DNA of 37,527 nucleotides from Barthelona sp. PAP020 (GCA_040182905.1 JARQWU010000075.1:1-37527), one strand, 5' to 3'. Shown: positions 16,372-30,800, counted from the first letter of the stretch. The notes: generated by a model not told the origin, from the sequence alone. Translations and numbers: made by a program.

Positions 16372-17290
16372 AACCAAGGATCATATGAACAGGAACAACG
16401 TGTAAAGAAATGCAGAAAAATTGTTCAAGAACCAGAAGAGGATAACCTTATGAACAACATTGATAAAGAACCATCCGGTGAAAATAGAAAGCAAATTATT
16501 CATTTAGTTGAAAGATTTGAAGAAAATCCTGTGCTTAGTGAGGATTTTCCAGATGGAGAAGTTTTTGCCCTTTATCACAGCTCATATCGACGTTTTTTTT
16601 TGCAGTTTCAGGGTATTATACTAACTTTCTTAGAGTCTACAACGCTGAAACTCATGAATATGTGCCTGAAGAGAAGTATGTATGTACACGGGGTCTCAAT
16701 TTTAGTCCAAACTCCAACTGTTGGCTGTTGGTGGTCAAAGTCCAACAATTCATAGCATTGAGGTTTATATGAGGACAGCAATTGCATGAATCTCAAGCAC
16801 ATGAAGCTTTTGTTTGATCTGTATGTATCAGTCCCGATATGAAGTAGTTTGCTTCTGTCAGCAAGATGGGTGTTCAAATTTGTTTTCATTTGAGATGTAT
16901 GAAGAGCTTCACACGTGGAGTCATGATACAAAGGAGGTCAGATCAGGCACCTCCTCATAGACAGAGCTTATTGGACAATAGGTGCTTACAGTGGTATAAT
17001 CAGGATATTTGATGTTGAATCTAGAGAATTCTTGGGAAAGTATGAGGTTCGTAGTAATTTGATATTCAATCATCTTTTCCCAAGATGTTTCATTGATCTA
17101 TTCTGGTTGTTATGACGGTTCATTTGTTGTGGGTCGAAGAGAAACAGGTCAAGTGTTACAAAAAGTGCATGTACCTTTTCTGATTTATACTGTGGCGCTC
17201 AACCATGATGGAACTCGTTTGTTGTGTAGTGGTAGTTTCTTCAATGGGAATAATGTCCCAATTCAAGAATTCATTGCTTCAAACATGTAA
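16372..17290 (+). pseudogene. Decayed WD40-repeat gene
   Basis: Fragments of at least five WD40 blades can be read in order but in shifting frames: DGEVFALYHSSYRR, then SGYYTNFLRVYNAETHEY, then LAVGGQSPTIHSIEVY, then AHEAFV-stop-SVCISPDMK-stop-FASV, then DGCSNLFSFEMYEELHTW, then GAYSGIIRIFDVESREFLG, then SLIYSGCYDGSFVVGRRET. I count several frameshifts (one at a nine-T run at 16593-16601, one near 16718, one near 16858, one near 17075) plus in-frame TGA (16815) and TAG (16845). These cannot be explained by short introns because the stops fall inside blades. No start ATG is visible. The blades are not obviously copies of the RRP9 or PRPF4 homologues in this window. A homopolymer sequencing error could cause the first shift, but not all of them. 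Confidence 0.75.
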
Positions 17291-17883
17291 AACTTCGTTT
17301 TGAATTTTGCATATGAAAACAATATCAACTACCTATCAACCAAATGAAAACCAAAAACAATAAAACGACTGAGAAATTCAAAGTCGAAACATTTGTCCTC
17401 TTGATTTCGCAATATTTCTTATCATTTAGATAACGGGGTCCATTGTACGAATTCAACTTGTTGGTGGTTATAAACTCTCAGGCATGTTGTATCTTGCCAA
17501 ATTTGTGCAAAGAATTTATTCGACTGGCCAATCATCAATTAAGTCCCCTAAAGTGTGGTGTTTTCAATTAAACAGCACAGTTTGCATTCCCTACCGATAA
17601 CTTTATGCCTTCAGTTCACCTTTGAGTTTGCTGTTTTTGTTCTTTCAAGACAAGTTTGGCACTAATAAGATTTCACACACCACATTGGATAACCCTCTTC
17701 ACTGACAGCTTATGAAATGAAATTAGTTAAAACTAAGAGGTTCCTGAAAGGAACATGGACCCACACTCCCCAATATGAATAAAGACAAAGGTTTATTATT
17801 TAAGAATCACCTGAGGTACTAGTTCTCAAGTTTGGAAAGTTTTGGAAGACGTTTCATTCAAAGGAAAAAAAAATATGAGTTCT
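17291..17883. other. Intergenic, 593 bases, downstream of the WD40 pseudogene
   Basis: Less AT-biased than the other intergenic stretches. One + strand frame from about 17432 is open for some 55 codons (starting GSIVRIQLVGGYKLSG) with no ATG at its start and no recognised domain. It may be more decayed coding sequence. A small hairpin (GGTTCC...GGAAC) lies near 17740. I see no RNA gene. Confidence 0.4.
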
Positions 17884-18573
17884 TTATTCCCTTTCCGTTG
17901 GTTTCATTCTCCTTGAACGAACCTTTTTCTTTTTGGGTAGTTCTGTGGTTTTTTCTTTTTTTGATTTCAAAATAGAAAGAGGGTTTGGATTTTTCTTGAC
18001 TTCTTCATCAAATTTTCCATAAATAACTTTCTTTTCTTGGATATTCAACTTTTTCTTTTCTTCATCAGACATTTTTCTTTTGCTTAATTCTCTTTGTTTG
18101 ACTATATTAAGGGCTTCAACAGAAGGTTCTTGTAATATTGGATTATTGCCAGATAAAAACATGACCGGTGTATCATATTTTTGTAAAAAATATCTCTGTA
18201 ATGCTTTATCTTGTGTAGCAACAATAAATTTCACATTTGGAGTATTTTCAACAATATCAATAAGACAATCAGAAGCTGTCTTACTCTGTTCATGATGACA
18301 ACGATAATAGTTCAAATTACGACAAATCATCAAAGCTCCTTTCAATGCTGGTCCCATCTTATGCATTTCAGATTGAACACATGGTGTTGTAAAGAGTTTG
18401 CATTGATAATTCCCTAATATTCTTGGTAATTGTTCCTTGATTTGCACTTGAGAATCCAAACAAGCTTGAACAAATGTTCCATCCAAAAGAATTTTGTAAG
18501 GAGCTTTTAAACCGAAGTTTAGTTCATAAAACTTTAATATCTTTCTAACGTTTTTTTTCCTTTTAATTCTCAT
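17884..18573 (-). CDS. UTP23: UTP23 homologue, PIN-like SSU-processome protein
   Basis: 229 residues. The N-terminus matches UTP23 closely: RKKNVRKILKFYELNFGL then KAPYKILLDGTFVQACL, with LPRILGNYQCKLFTTPCV next. It keeps the Cys/His cluster seen in Utp23 (CRNLNYYRCHH...SDCLIDIVE), which in yeast binds zinc. VKFIVATQDKALQRYF and the NPLSILKSKKEK segment follow, before a very basic C-terminus. UTP23 is a PIN-domain relative needed for release of snR30 and 18S rRNA maturation; in yeast its catalytic acids are incomplete. The start ATG is at 18573. RRP9, its processome partner, lies about 14 kb away on the other strand. Assignment is secure. Confidence 0.9.
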   Translation of the reverse strand: MRIKRKKNVRKILKFYELNFGLKAPYKILLDGTFVQACLDSQVQIKEQLPRILGNYQCKLFTTPCVQSEMHKMGPALKGALMICRNLNYYRCHHEQSKTASDCLIDIVENTPNVKFIVATQDKALQRYFLQKYDTPVMFLSGNNPILQEPSVEALNIVKQRELSKRKMSDEEKKKLNIQEKKVIYGKFDEEVKKNPNPLSILKSKKEKTTELPKKKKVRSRRMKPTERE

Positions 18574-18868
18574 TTGGAAATATCAAAAAAGTTAACCAAA
18601 AAAAGAAAAAATGAACTAAAAAAGTTAAAACCTCATTTTCTTTTAACATTATTGTCTGTATACCTTTTCAATAAGTATTTGACAATTAGTGAATTGCTTT
18701 TGGTCTCAAATAAAAAAACAGGGAATCAGTTTAAAGAACAAAATATCTAAAAAGAATTGATGTCTTCAAGTCTTTTTCATACAAATTGATAGAATATGCT
18801 CAAAATTGGTGTTGAATCAAAGTGTAGGGAGAGGTTAATACAACAACAAAAATAAGGAGATTTTTATT
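18574..18868. other. Intergenic, 295 bases
   Basis: Between the start of UTP23 and the stop of the dynein-like gene, both on the - strand. AT-rich; a TCATTTTTTC sequence on the - strand, about 40 bases before the UTP23 ATG, may be its initiator. No RNA gene seen. Confidence 0.45.
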
Positions 18869-21800
18869 TCAAGGACAAATTTGATCACCAAAACGGATGA
18901 CATTTTGATAATTATTTCTACTCATTTCTTTGGGATCTATTGAATAACCCAAACAATAAAGGTTATCAAAATTGCTAAACGATAACTGAATAAAAGCAAT
19001 ATCATTTTGCTGAATTTTGCTTAAATATTTTTTTGAAACAATGAATATTTTTATAAGAGGTAAAGCTATTGAAGAACCAAGTTTTTCTTTCAAAATAATG
19101 TATGATTTGAAAGTACTTTCCTGACTTATTTCTCGATTGTACAATATTATGTCGGATATGTGAGTAACCATCTTATTATTATGAAGAGAAGCCAAATTAA
19201 ATTGTTCAGCATAGTTCAAATCATCAGATGGTATCAAGACCAAACAATGATTGGTAAGAGACTTATCATTAGCCAAAATTAGAGATTGAAAAAAATCAAC
19301 TTGATTAAACATTGTAGAAAAACAAAAAATTTTGTGCCTCAAATACTTATTTAACTGATTAACGTTTAATGTTAAAGAAGGCACCAAAACATCCTGATAA
19401 TAGTTGGATAAATTCCTAAAGAAGGTCGATAATTTGTGCTCAAACTTAAATTCAACTTGTGATTCTGGATGATTCATCATGTATTTGTGTTGTCGTACAA
19501 ATTCAAAATAAGGTTTCTTCTTGATGTTTTGTAATATCAAAGGAATTAGCAAATCATCCTTCTTTGCTTTTTGTAAAGCGAATAAATTCTTTAAATTCGA
19601 ATGTTGGGGATGCAATAACACTGGGAATGCCTGATTGAACAATTCCAACTCTTTCAAAATGAAAGTTTGCAAAATGTTTTGTGAACTTTTGCAAGGTGTC
19701 AAATCCGTGTAAAAAGTATGTTTAGTTGGAAACATTAATTCTTGTTGCCTAAGAATTTGGTTTGAAGGCATAAACTTAACATCCTTGCACAAAGTAGATG
19801 ATAATTTGAAGATTTTTGTCACAATTAGTTTTTCGATGTCTTTAGAAATAGAAACATTCATCAAATTAGAGATACTCTTGAATATTTCAAACAATGAATG
19901 CTCAGATCCAAACGATTCTTCATTTGCCTCAGTGACAATATCATAAAGCAGTTCAAACATATACATTGTATCTTTGAAGTACTTGCAATAAATTTCTTCA
20001 AGGGTCCATCTAAAATTATCCACTTTCATAAAAAAAGCGATAGCAACATTAATTACTGTTGAAGATGGTGTTTCAAACCATTTATTTCGTTGAACTTCAC
20101 AAATGTAGGATACACCAACATGGAATAAAACAATCTGTTGAAATTTTAGTCGACTTAATCTTTTTGTTTTAATGACTTGTGCAAACACATGTTCATATAT
20201 GTTATTTACATGTAAAAAGTTGTGTCTAACGACAGCAGCAATACAAACTTTGGGAATGTCATATTTCAAATGTTTGCTCAACAGCGGAATCATAATTTTT
20301 GAAAAGAACCACCGTGGAAAGAGCTCAATTGAATCTGTTGAAACAAAAATGACTTTTGAAACAATGGTCTCATCTAATTGTGTCGCCCAAAAATAGCATC
20401 TATTTGTATTCAAATTTGCCTTTTGAATGATTACAAATCTGGCCGAAACATATTCAACTGGATAATTCACAACTTCATCACTGTTTAAAATGAGTGTATC
20501 GTTATCTGAAAAAGAAAACATATCAATAGCATCAAATGGCAAACCAATATATCTGTTCTCATTACAATTGCTCTCAACGATTGAAGAAAAATCATACTTC
20601 CTAGAATCAACATCAATAGTTAATCCATTGAAACCTGTCACTGATTTCAAGAATGAATTCAAAGTTCCCAATAGTAATTCAGGCCTCAATCCCATAAGAA
20701 TAATAAAAACATCAAATTGAGATATAGAATTGGCCAAAGGACAATTGGCTAACGTTGGCTCACGCCCTTGGATCCAGTTGTTGAATTTCTTTTCAACAGT
20801 TTCATCAATTGAATGGAAGACTTGTAAAGTGTTTGGATGAAGTATTTCTATCAGATCATCTATTGTTGAAATAGGCTTAGAACAAATGTATGTAATAGTA
20901 GCTACTTGGAATTGAGAAATGAGGTTTGTTGAAGCAGCAAAATTTAAGTTAACTAAAACTAAGTCCAAAAAGTTTGGAATTTTTGAAGAAATTATTGAAA
21001 TTATCTCTTCAATTGATTTGTCAATGATTGAATTCAAGGAGATGAATTGACGTCCATTTGTTATATTCATTGTATTATTCATAGCAAACATTAGTGAACT
21101 TGCTGTATGTATATATGAATGATGCTCATTCAGTATCGTTTCATACATCTTTTTAAAGATTCTTAAAATATAGTCAAAACTATGCTCAAAATACAACAAT
21201 CTCTTGTTAGACTCAATTAATTCCTCCAACAAAGCAGGGTTTAACATATTGCTACTTCCCACATGCTTCAGCAATAAATCTCTCGTCTCATCAACAATTT
21301 CTAATCTACTGAATTGATAATAATGCAATTTTTGCCACAAAATTTCCAAAAATTTCAAAACATGCGGGAACTTTTTCCGAATCAACTGCAAACTCGTCAA
21401 TTGATACACAGTTTCAAAATCAAAGGTCAGATGAATAATTTCAAAGTTTTTCAAACTTTTTGGTACATTATTTTCATCACAAACAATGAAATATACCTTA
21501 CAATCTCTTCCAATACAATAACTTTGATTCTTATAAATAAATATTTGTTCGTTTTTCAGAATGGTTTTACAAAACGTTTCAACCAAAAATTTACAACTCA
21601 ATTCATCACTTACATCATAAATTAAACAAGTGTCTCCATTTTCAATTGCTTTGATAAATTTGTTCTCAAAATTGAATTCCCCATAGTTCATAAGCTTCAC
21701 AGTATCGACAAAAAACTCATTGGCAATAGAATATGGATCCACTAAAAAACAACATCTTTGATTTTGTATGGAACAAAATGACAAAAAAGGAAAACCATAT

Positions 21801-24800
21801 AAGGAGAGAATTGTTGAATTGTATGAGATGGTTTTATCACCCAACCACCAAATACTGGCATTGTCAACATCTTTTGAAAATGATAATCTCAAGGAATCCA
21901 ATCCATGTAAATGATGGGTAATGCCTATTTCATGTTCAACGTTTGGAATCCAATCCTCAATACGATCCTTCTTCTTCTCATTATAACTATGGTCTTCAGA
22001 TTCCACATAGGAAGATCTTCCACTCAACATTGAAATACTGCTTCTGCGAGTCTTATTGAGAGAAGAAGTTGGAAATGTATTGTTTTCGATGGAAGTGTTC
22101 AATAGAATTGCTGTTTCTGCATCTAATATATTATCATCAAGTTCATCATCAATTTCAACATGTTCAACATGTGGTAATGATTTTTGAGAATCTGTGGGAG
22201 ATACAGCTTGATAAATCTGTGGTGAAATTGGTCTTGAGACAATACATGATTCAGTTTCAGATATGACAGAAGTGTTTGAACTATCAATTAAGGAAGTAAA
22301 AGTAGAATTAATGACGATTCCTGGTTGATTTGGATCAATGCTTGGTAAAATGTCTAGTTCATTAGATGTTGAAAGGTTTTTGTTTTTTATTGGGGATTTC
22401 GTTCTCAATTTTAAAGAACCAACAAATTCATCATATGTAAGGGAATTAAATTTGAAATTATCTGGCAAAGAATCAATAATTTGCTTGATTTCCTTTTGAT
22501 TTTCAATTTTTATTGTCTTAAAGTTCATATTTTCAAAGAGATTGTATCTCAAAACATATTGAGTAATCTGTTTCCCCAAATCAGAAATTGAAGGCAAATC
22601 ATTCATCCTGAACAATTGTTTTTCTTCAAGATCATTCAACATAACCTTTAATAATTGCTCACGTTTATCATTTTGATAGTGTAACGATAATATCATATAT
22701 CCAGATAATAAAGCACCTGAAGCAATGGAAGATAAAGTACTAGATGTATTCATTTGTAATTCACTATCCGGTAAGGTAAAATCAGGGTTTAGTATCAACG
22801 ATTTTCTTTGATTATTCAAAATGCTTTCAACAGCACTCAACTCTTCATAACAATTATTCCAGTAATCAATGAATCCAAACAACTGATCTTTAATCTTAAC
22901 AAAATGCTCAATTCTCTCTTTTGATATTTTGGTTTGCTGTAAATATTTCAATTGTTTCTTTTTCAAATCTAATAACTTTCTTTTTCCAGCATTTATTTTT
23001 TTTTCGCTCTCATGTATTCTATCTGCAAATGAATTCTTTCTGTTGGTAATTCTATCCACATCATCATGTAAATGTTTGTTTTTATCTTTCAATTCTTGTT
23101 GAATAACAACAGTTTCAGCTTGTACTACTACATTCAATAAATAACTATGCAAATTCTTTAAGATCAACCCAAATGTATTCAAATCACATGTTTCCAAAAG
23201 TTTGTGAATTTTTTCAATATTTTCGAACATAATATCCTTGCTACAATGAATTGAACATAAGGAATCCAATAACATTTGAGGGTTTGTCAAATGAGCCTTG
23301 AAAGTATGCAATATTGTAGCTGGATTCAAACTCGATGTACCTTTGGTAATAAACAAATGCCAAGCTTTCAACAAAGCTTCATAATTATTAATCAGTTTTG
23401 GTAAACCTTTCAATTGTTCTAATTCAAGTCTAATCGAAATGTCAAAATCAAAATCACCGAAATTATCCATTGAAGTGTTTAATTTATTTAAAAATACCCA
23501 ATTCCTGTTGATTAACTCATTAGAAGGTTGTTGATGTTTTTCAAACTCAACAAATTTATTTATAGCATTTTTTAAGCTGTCTTTAACTTCATTTAATTCA
23601 TTATCAGTTTCAATTAACTTGTTTTTTAACATTTGTAAAGTTCTACCTTCCATACCTAAGAAAGAAATGATATCATTGGCATTGATTGTTAACAATTGTT
23701 CTTTTTCTGTTCTTAACTCAAGTTCAGTATTTAACGTATTGACAGATTGATCGATCCAATTCATGAAGCTGAGTATTTCCTGAAGTCTGGTTAACTCATT
23801 CATATTTATAGAAAACACTCGAGACGATAAATCAATGAAGAATTCAATGTATTTGCAGATAACTTGTGGATCAATTCTATTCCATTGTCCTCCTATTCTA
23901 ATTTCTCCCATACTTTCTCCAACTTCTTGTATATCCTCTAAACTAAACATTTGATAACACATTTCACCTAAATGATATAGAACACTGTCTTTAATGTTGC
24001 TCTTCACAAAGGCATTTAAAAATTGTTGTTTGGTATCATCATATACAGTATATTTTTTTTGAATGTAATTGAAATGGTCATTAACATTGGTTAAAACTGA
24101 ATTTAATGTAGAAGGTGGTGTTATTAGGTAATTAGTTTTGCAGATAATATTAGAAATGATTTGTCTTTTGTTATTAGGAGAAAATTGAAACACAATTTTA
24201 ACAAATTTACGAAATTTTTCCAATAAAAACTCATCAACATCTAAATTATGTTCAGTTAAATCCATAGTGAAATCGTTTTTGATATCAAATAGATTGGAAG
24301 CAGTGATAGAGCCTTTTGCTAAACATAATTCAATGAAATTGGCTAAAAAAGTTAATATTGATGTATCAATATCTTTTTCACATATAAATAACAGGTATTT
24401 TTCTTTATTGTTAATGTCTTTATTGTAGTTATTGCTAGAATTGAAAGAAATATTTACTACTTCAATAATTTTTTTTTTAATGGATTGAATTGATTTAATT
24501 TTATTGTCCAATACAAAAATTTCCAAATTTTTATCAAATTTTTTAGTTAAAAAATGTTTACAAATATTTAATAATTGAATCATTATCTTATCATTAAATA
24601 TTAAAGAGATATATCCACAACTATTTAGCAAATAGAAAAATATTGCTGAAATCAATCGCAAACAATCAATATCAAGAATTATTGAATAATTTCTACAACT
24701 AAAACAATCATCACAAAAATCATTATATTGTTCATCAAAATATTTTCCAGAATTTTCAATTGTTTTTCCTTCTTTTTCTATTCTTTCTTCACTAATTGAA

Positions 24801-27800
24801 ACCATATTCATTGTTGTCGTTGTTGATATTCCTTCTTCTATATCTAAATATTTATAAAGATAATCTAACATATAATCTCTAAAGATAGTTATTTCTGAAA
24901 TTAATTTAAATTCAAAACTTTCCAAACTTTCAAAACTTTCAAAACTTTCAACATGTCTTCCATTTCCAAAACAAATATATTTGTCGATAAAATCAAAACT
25001 TTCTTTATCTTGAATAATCATATCAACTATAAAAGAAGGAAAGATAATGAGACGTTCAATATTCGGTAATCTATTAGATATATCGTTTGATACATTTTTA
25101 TTAACCATATTATCAATCAAATTGATACATTCTTCACGTAATTTAGTCGAATTTAAGTGTAAAACAAAATCATTGATTGAAAAAACAATATTAAAAATGA
25201 TTTCAAGTCTAGAAGAATTGTTATAGGTTACTAAAGGTAATTGTGGCATAAAATTTTCATAAAAATTCCTTACACGTTCTATAAAGAATTGTTGTTCAAA
25301 TGGTTGAATTGTAGTGGTTTCTAATAAAGTTAAATCCGAAGTAAAATTCAATTCTTTCAAACTTTTTTCAAAACTTATCAAAAATTCAAAAGTTTTTTTG
25401 ATTGTTTCATCATCTTTTTTAGTTTTAATACTGTTATTTCTGTCATTATCATCATCATCTAAATCTTGAAAACGTTCAAACAACATATTTAAAGGAATTA
25501 AAACACATTTACCAAAATCAACACATTCCATAAAATCTTCAGTCAAATAACACAATTTATCCGAAGAATTAGTATTTTTTGTTAAATTTTCTAACAATAC
25601 AAAATTTATATCATGATATTTGATATGAATATTTTTAAATTTATTGAAATAAACTTTTTTAAACAATAAATTTTGAAAAGATGATAAAAATTGCATATCA
25701 GTTAAAAATAATCCATGAATAATTAACAATAAACAATGATTTGTCATGTCTAAAAAATAATCATTGTTATACCATTCAACAAGTGATTTATCAATGATAT
25801 TTATCAAATCAATAAATTTTGAATCATTTGAACAATGAAATTCAATTGGAACATAATTAATTCCAGTAATTTTCGTATAAATTTCTACAATATTTTTTAA
25901 ACTAAAACTAACTTGATAATCAATCAATGGTATCAAATTATTTTTGGATTCATTCAGTAAAATCATCGAAAATATTTCAAAAAGAAATGATCTTAATGAT
26001 CCTTGTGGTAAATATTTGATATCAAAAAAATTTGACTGATAAAAATCATATAATTCATTATTAATTTGTTTTAAATATTCCATTGCTTTATTTTGTGCTT
26101 TGAAATACTCCCAATTACATCCAACAGTCAAGATTGATTCATATATCAAAATTTCCATGTGTTTTGATTCTTTGCTATCATTTTCATATTGTTTCAATAA
26201 TTTAAACAATATTCCAATGTAATTATATATACTTACTTCAATATTCATTTTTGTAAAGAGCCAACTATAATCAAATGTACATCTTTGATTAAAAAATAAA
26301 TCCATTGAGTTTAAAACATTTTTTTGTACATTTGAATCCTTTTTATCTTTATTCTCTGATTTTATTATCATTTCTCTTTGATTTTTCATTCCAAAACTAA
26401 ACCTTAAATAATCAAAATCATTGAATAAAGATATAGGGAAACAAAACATGTTAAATTTATATTTAAAATTAAATTCTCTTGAAAACCAAATACTCTTAAG
26501 AACTATATCAATCTGATGTCCAAGAATACTATTATCAAAAACATATTTTGAAAAAAATTCAGTTAATTTGTTTAATAATATTAAATATTTTCCAAAATTT
26601 GAACTGAAACATCCAAAATTTGATATTATAAAAATAGTTACACAATTATCTGTATCTATTCTTAATTCCAAATTCTTTAATTGTTCAATACATGAATTAT
26701 AAGCATATTGAACACTTTCCAAACATTTAAAACCCAAAGGAAAATCAATAAATATATAAAAAGGTAATTGACCTTGTTGAATAGCTAATTCATTTGAATA
26801 TTGTTTCAATAAAGTTAAATAAGGTTGTTTATCATGTCTATTAATGTTTTTATGATAAAAACAGATTGTGTTATGAGTATTTAAAGCAGAAAAAAGAACA
26901 TTTCTAACAGACATTTGTTGTTGTTGTTGAAACATTGTTAAACTTTTATCAAAGATATTTAAATCACTTATTGCTTCTAACTTCATTTTAAACAATTCAA
27001 AATTAAGACCATCTTCATAATATAACATAGCAAACTTATAAATTTCTTTTGTATAAGATTTCAAAAAATTTTTATTTCTTTCTTTCACATTGACTTTATC
27101 TTTATCTTTACAAATATTTTTAATGAATAAATCAATGAATTCCAGTTCAATTCTGATATTTAAAAAGATTGCCAATTCTTCAGTTAATCTTATCAATAAT
27201 GCTAAAATACTCTTATGATGAATGCATACATCATGAAATAATAATGATTCAAGGATATATGTAGAAATATTTCTCATTTCAAAAGTATCACATCTGAACA
27301 AATAACATTTGTCTATCAATTCTTTATTGCATAAATCTTCACAAACAATAAAAATTTTTTCATTTCTATCATTTCTAAAATCATTGCTTTTTTTATGACT
27401 ATACCAAAAACAAAGATCCAAAAAACATGTTAATCTCTCGTTAGAATACATATTGATATCAGTAAATATCAAAATTTCTTCACTGCTCTCCAAAATATTT
27501 ATCAAATGTTGTCTGAAATTTTGTAAACTTTCATCATTTCCAAACATTTCATTAGATATATATCTTATAGAGTTTAAAGTAATTTGAGAAAATATTTCTA
27601 TCAATTGATAGCTTCTACTTACATTACCATACAAGTATATTGGAATTATACCATTACCATCTGAAGTTGAATCTTTTAAAGAAAAAATGTTCAAACAAAA
27701 TTTCAAAAAATCATTTGTTTCCTCATCAATTATCGGTATTTCCAAAGATTGTGGTAATCCAACAGATTCATTAATGGGTATTTGAATTATATTTTGGATA

Positions 27801-30800
27801 TTATCTGTTAAACAAATAATCCTTGTTTCTAGATTATAATTGTACGAAGGCAAAGGAAAATACAGATTTTTGGTATTCTTAATCTTGGTATCTTTTGTCT
27901 TTATAAAATTAGAAAATTTTTCAACAATTTTTTGATTGTTTGTTAATATATCATCCTCTTCTTCTTCATTGATATCAAGAAAATCACTAGCTTTAACATT
28001 AATATCAGCCACATCTTTTTCTTCATCATTACTGTTCTCACTAATGGTAGCACTACCAAAGCTATAGGTATTGCCATAACTGTAACCAATTGAAGATTCA
28101 TCAAAATCGAAAAGAATACCATTCAAAAATTCAAGCACACAATATTTTTCAAAATATGGCAAAATAACATTAAAATACTGTCGTAAAATTGCTAAATTCG
28201 TTTTGTTGAATCTATTCATAGTGAGCAGATTTTGAAAGTTCAAATACAGATTAAACACATTTAATGCACATAATTCTTCAGAATAAACTAAACTTTGACT
28301 TTGTAAGACCATCACTAAAAAGATTCTTCCATAAACAAAAGGGTTTTGAAGCAAATAATTTAAAATTTTGTTGATGTCAATACTTTCTTCTGTTTCAAAT
28401 AAAGAAGCACATAATAGTCTTATTTTGTTCAAATCATTCATAAAACCATGTTTCAAAGCATTTTTAATCGAAACTAAAAAAGAGATTAAATCATTTTGTG
28501 GAACAATTGATTCAATCAAATATATTTGTCCTGAAAATTTAGTTTGCTGAGATCTTAACAATAAGCTAGTATTATTCGTAACTATGCGATTTAAGTTATT
28601 ATCAGAAGTATTGAATAACCCCAGCAAATTTTCATTAATTTTAACTGTTGTATCATCCCCATAATCCAAATAGAATTCGTAATTATCGACAGCCAAAGAA
28701 GAAGAAACTCTTTTCTTTTCTTCAACAATTAATCCAACATAGACATTTGAAAAACCTTTAATTAAAACCCCAAAAACACTTGTTTCAGTATAAAACAATT
28801 TTATGATATTGTTAAACATTTTGGAAAAATACACATCAAAACTTTCAACATCAAATTGTTTAGGATTCAACAATAGATTGCTGAAAAGATAATACAGTTC
28901 AAATAATTCTCTACAAGAAAGATGATTCAATTCTTTGAAACTTTTACAAGCTTGAAATTGTAAATGTTTGGCAAATTTATCTCTTACTGAAGTAATTTTT
29001 TGGATTAAACTAAAACTCTTTTCTTTAAGTACCAGGGACAAAATTAATGTATTAAATGTTTGTAAATTTTCATAAAATTCATTAATTTCCTTTAAAATAT
29101 CATAAATTTCAGGAACAATTATCATTTTTAAATGTTCATTCATTTCAAAATTATAATAGAGAATAATGGTAACTATTTGTTGATATAAGGTATCAATAGT
29201 AAATAAATTTTCCAAAAATTCATAAATATTTCTCAATTGATCTTTCCAACTCAATATTTCTTCATCTAACCATTCAACATGATGAGATCTTAATTTTGCT
29301 AATTGTATAAGGTGTTCATTAAGATGAAAAAAGATGTTTGATTGTTTAGATTTTAAAGAATAATAAAATGTTTCAATTTGATTAAACAATAAAAAGGCAT
29401 GAACTTTTTGTTTGATTAGGAAATCATCAATCAAATTATCTCGAGTAAATTCGGCAATTTTACTGAAAGGAAAGTATAATTGCTCTTTGATTTGTGATTT
29501 TAAATGTATTTCATCAACTTTTTCAGGAATTTCAACACTTGTCATCTTCCTTATCAACCACATTTTACAAACACTCTGTATTTTAATCTGATAATTCAAT
29601 TTTTCCTTCTCAAAAATTAATCCTTCTTTGAAAATCTTGTATTCTTTATCATTTTTCAAATCCATTCGAACTATTTTTGATCTAGCAACCGATTGAATAA
29701 AGATAGTCGCTATTTCTTTGAATTTACTTTCAATATTATCAACTTCTGTACTTGTATCAGTGACATTAGTACTATCTTGATATATGCTTTTAGCCTTACG
29801 TAAATTTGAGGAAGAATCTTCTCTTTTCCTCAAATTCAGTTTACTTTTGGATTTCTTTTTTAGATTTCCCATAGAATTTGAATTAAAGTTTGAGCCAATA
29901 CGACGCAAAGTAGTTGTAGATGAAGTGTCTCCATTATCTACCAACATTGGTCTCCCATCAATCATAAACCGCGCTTTTGAATGTTTTTTGCTCATCATTT
30001 CTTGTTGCCTTAGAATTTCTTGTTTCTTCGCCTGTTCAATTTTTTTCTTTGACTCAATCTTCAAAATGATGGAATTAGCAGCAGCTATAAACTCATCAAG
30101 TAATTGATTATTCCATCCCTTCTTACCATTGCTCATGGTGATAATTTCAACCTCTTGTTTTTTCAATTTGATTCTACGTTGATATTCTTCATACATTAAA
30201 GAGAATTGTGGAATTTCCAGCCGTTCTGTGGATATTCCCACACGACTAAAAAACCATGAATTATTTAAACTTTGCAAAAAATCTTGTATTTCACTGACAA
30301 AATTATTTTGCTGAAAAAAATCTTCAAATTGTTCATATTCTGAATCATCGTTACCATTTATCAATCTTTCCAACAAATCCATTGTTGGAAATGGTGTGTC
30401 ACCATTATTTTCAAAACCAAAAACATAATTAATCTGCAACCATAAAGGTGAACATAAATTATTTTGTAATTCAATCAAACGTTTGAAAACATTTAAAAGT
30501 CTTGAAATTTTGAAATTTTCAAAATTGTTTACAATCCTGCTGAATCTCAATAATTTTTTCAAATTTTGTATGGATTTGTCAAAGTCTATCGATTCAAAAT
30601 TTAAGTTCTCAAACTTTGCAAAACTATCAATTATTTGATTAAGACAATCAAAAAATAAGAAAAATTCATCAATATACTGAAATTCAATCTTCAAATTCAT
30701 ATCCAGTGTTGGTTGATTGATCAAACTCAATTGAACATTCAAATTTCTGTATTCATCTGTTAATTCTTGCCATTGAGCAAAATGCCCCTCCAATTGATGT

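Noticed and set aside
16593-16605. T run followed by GCAG in the WD40 pseudogene as a 3' splice site
   Set aside because: No CTAA branch motif or matching GTAT donor precedes it, and splicing would not remove the later in-frame stops.
24737-24780. A GK(T) dipeptide context (EGKTIENSGK) in the dynein-like protein
   Set aside because: It lies in a disordered charged loop between AAA3 and AAA4, lacks the preceding beta strand and glycines of a P-loop, and is not at the AAA4 Walker A position.
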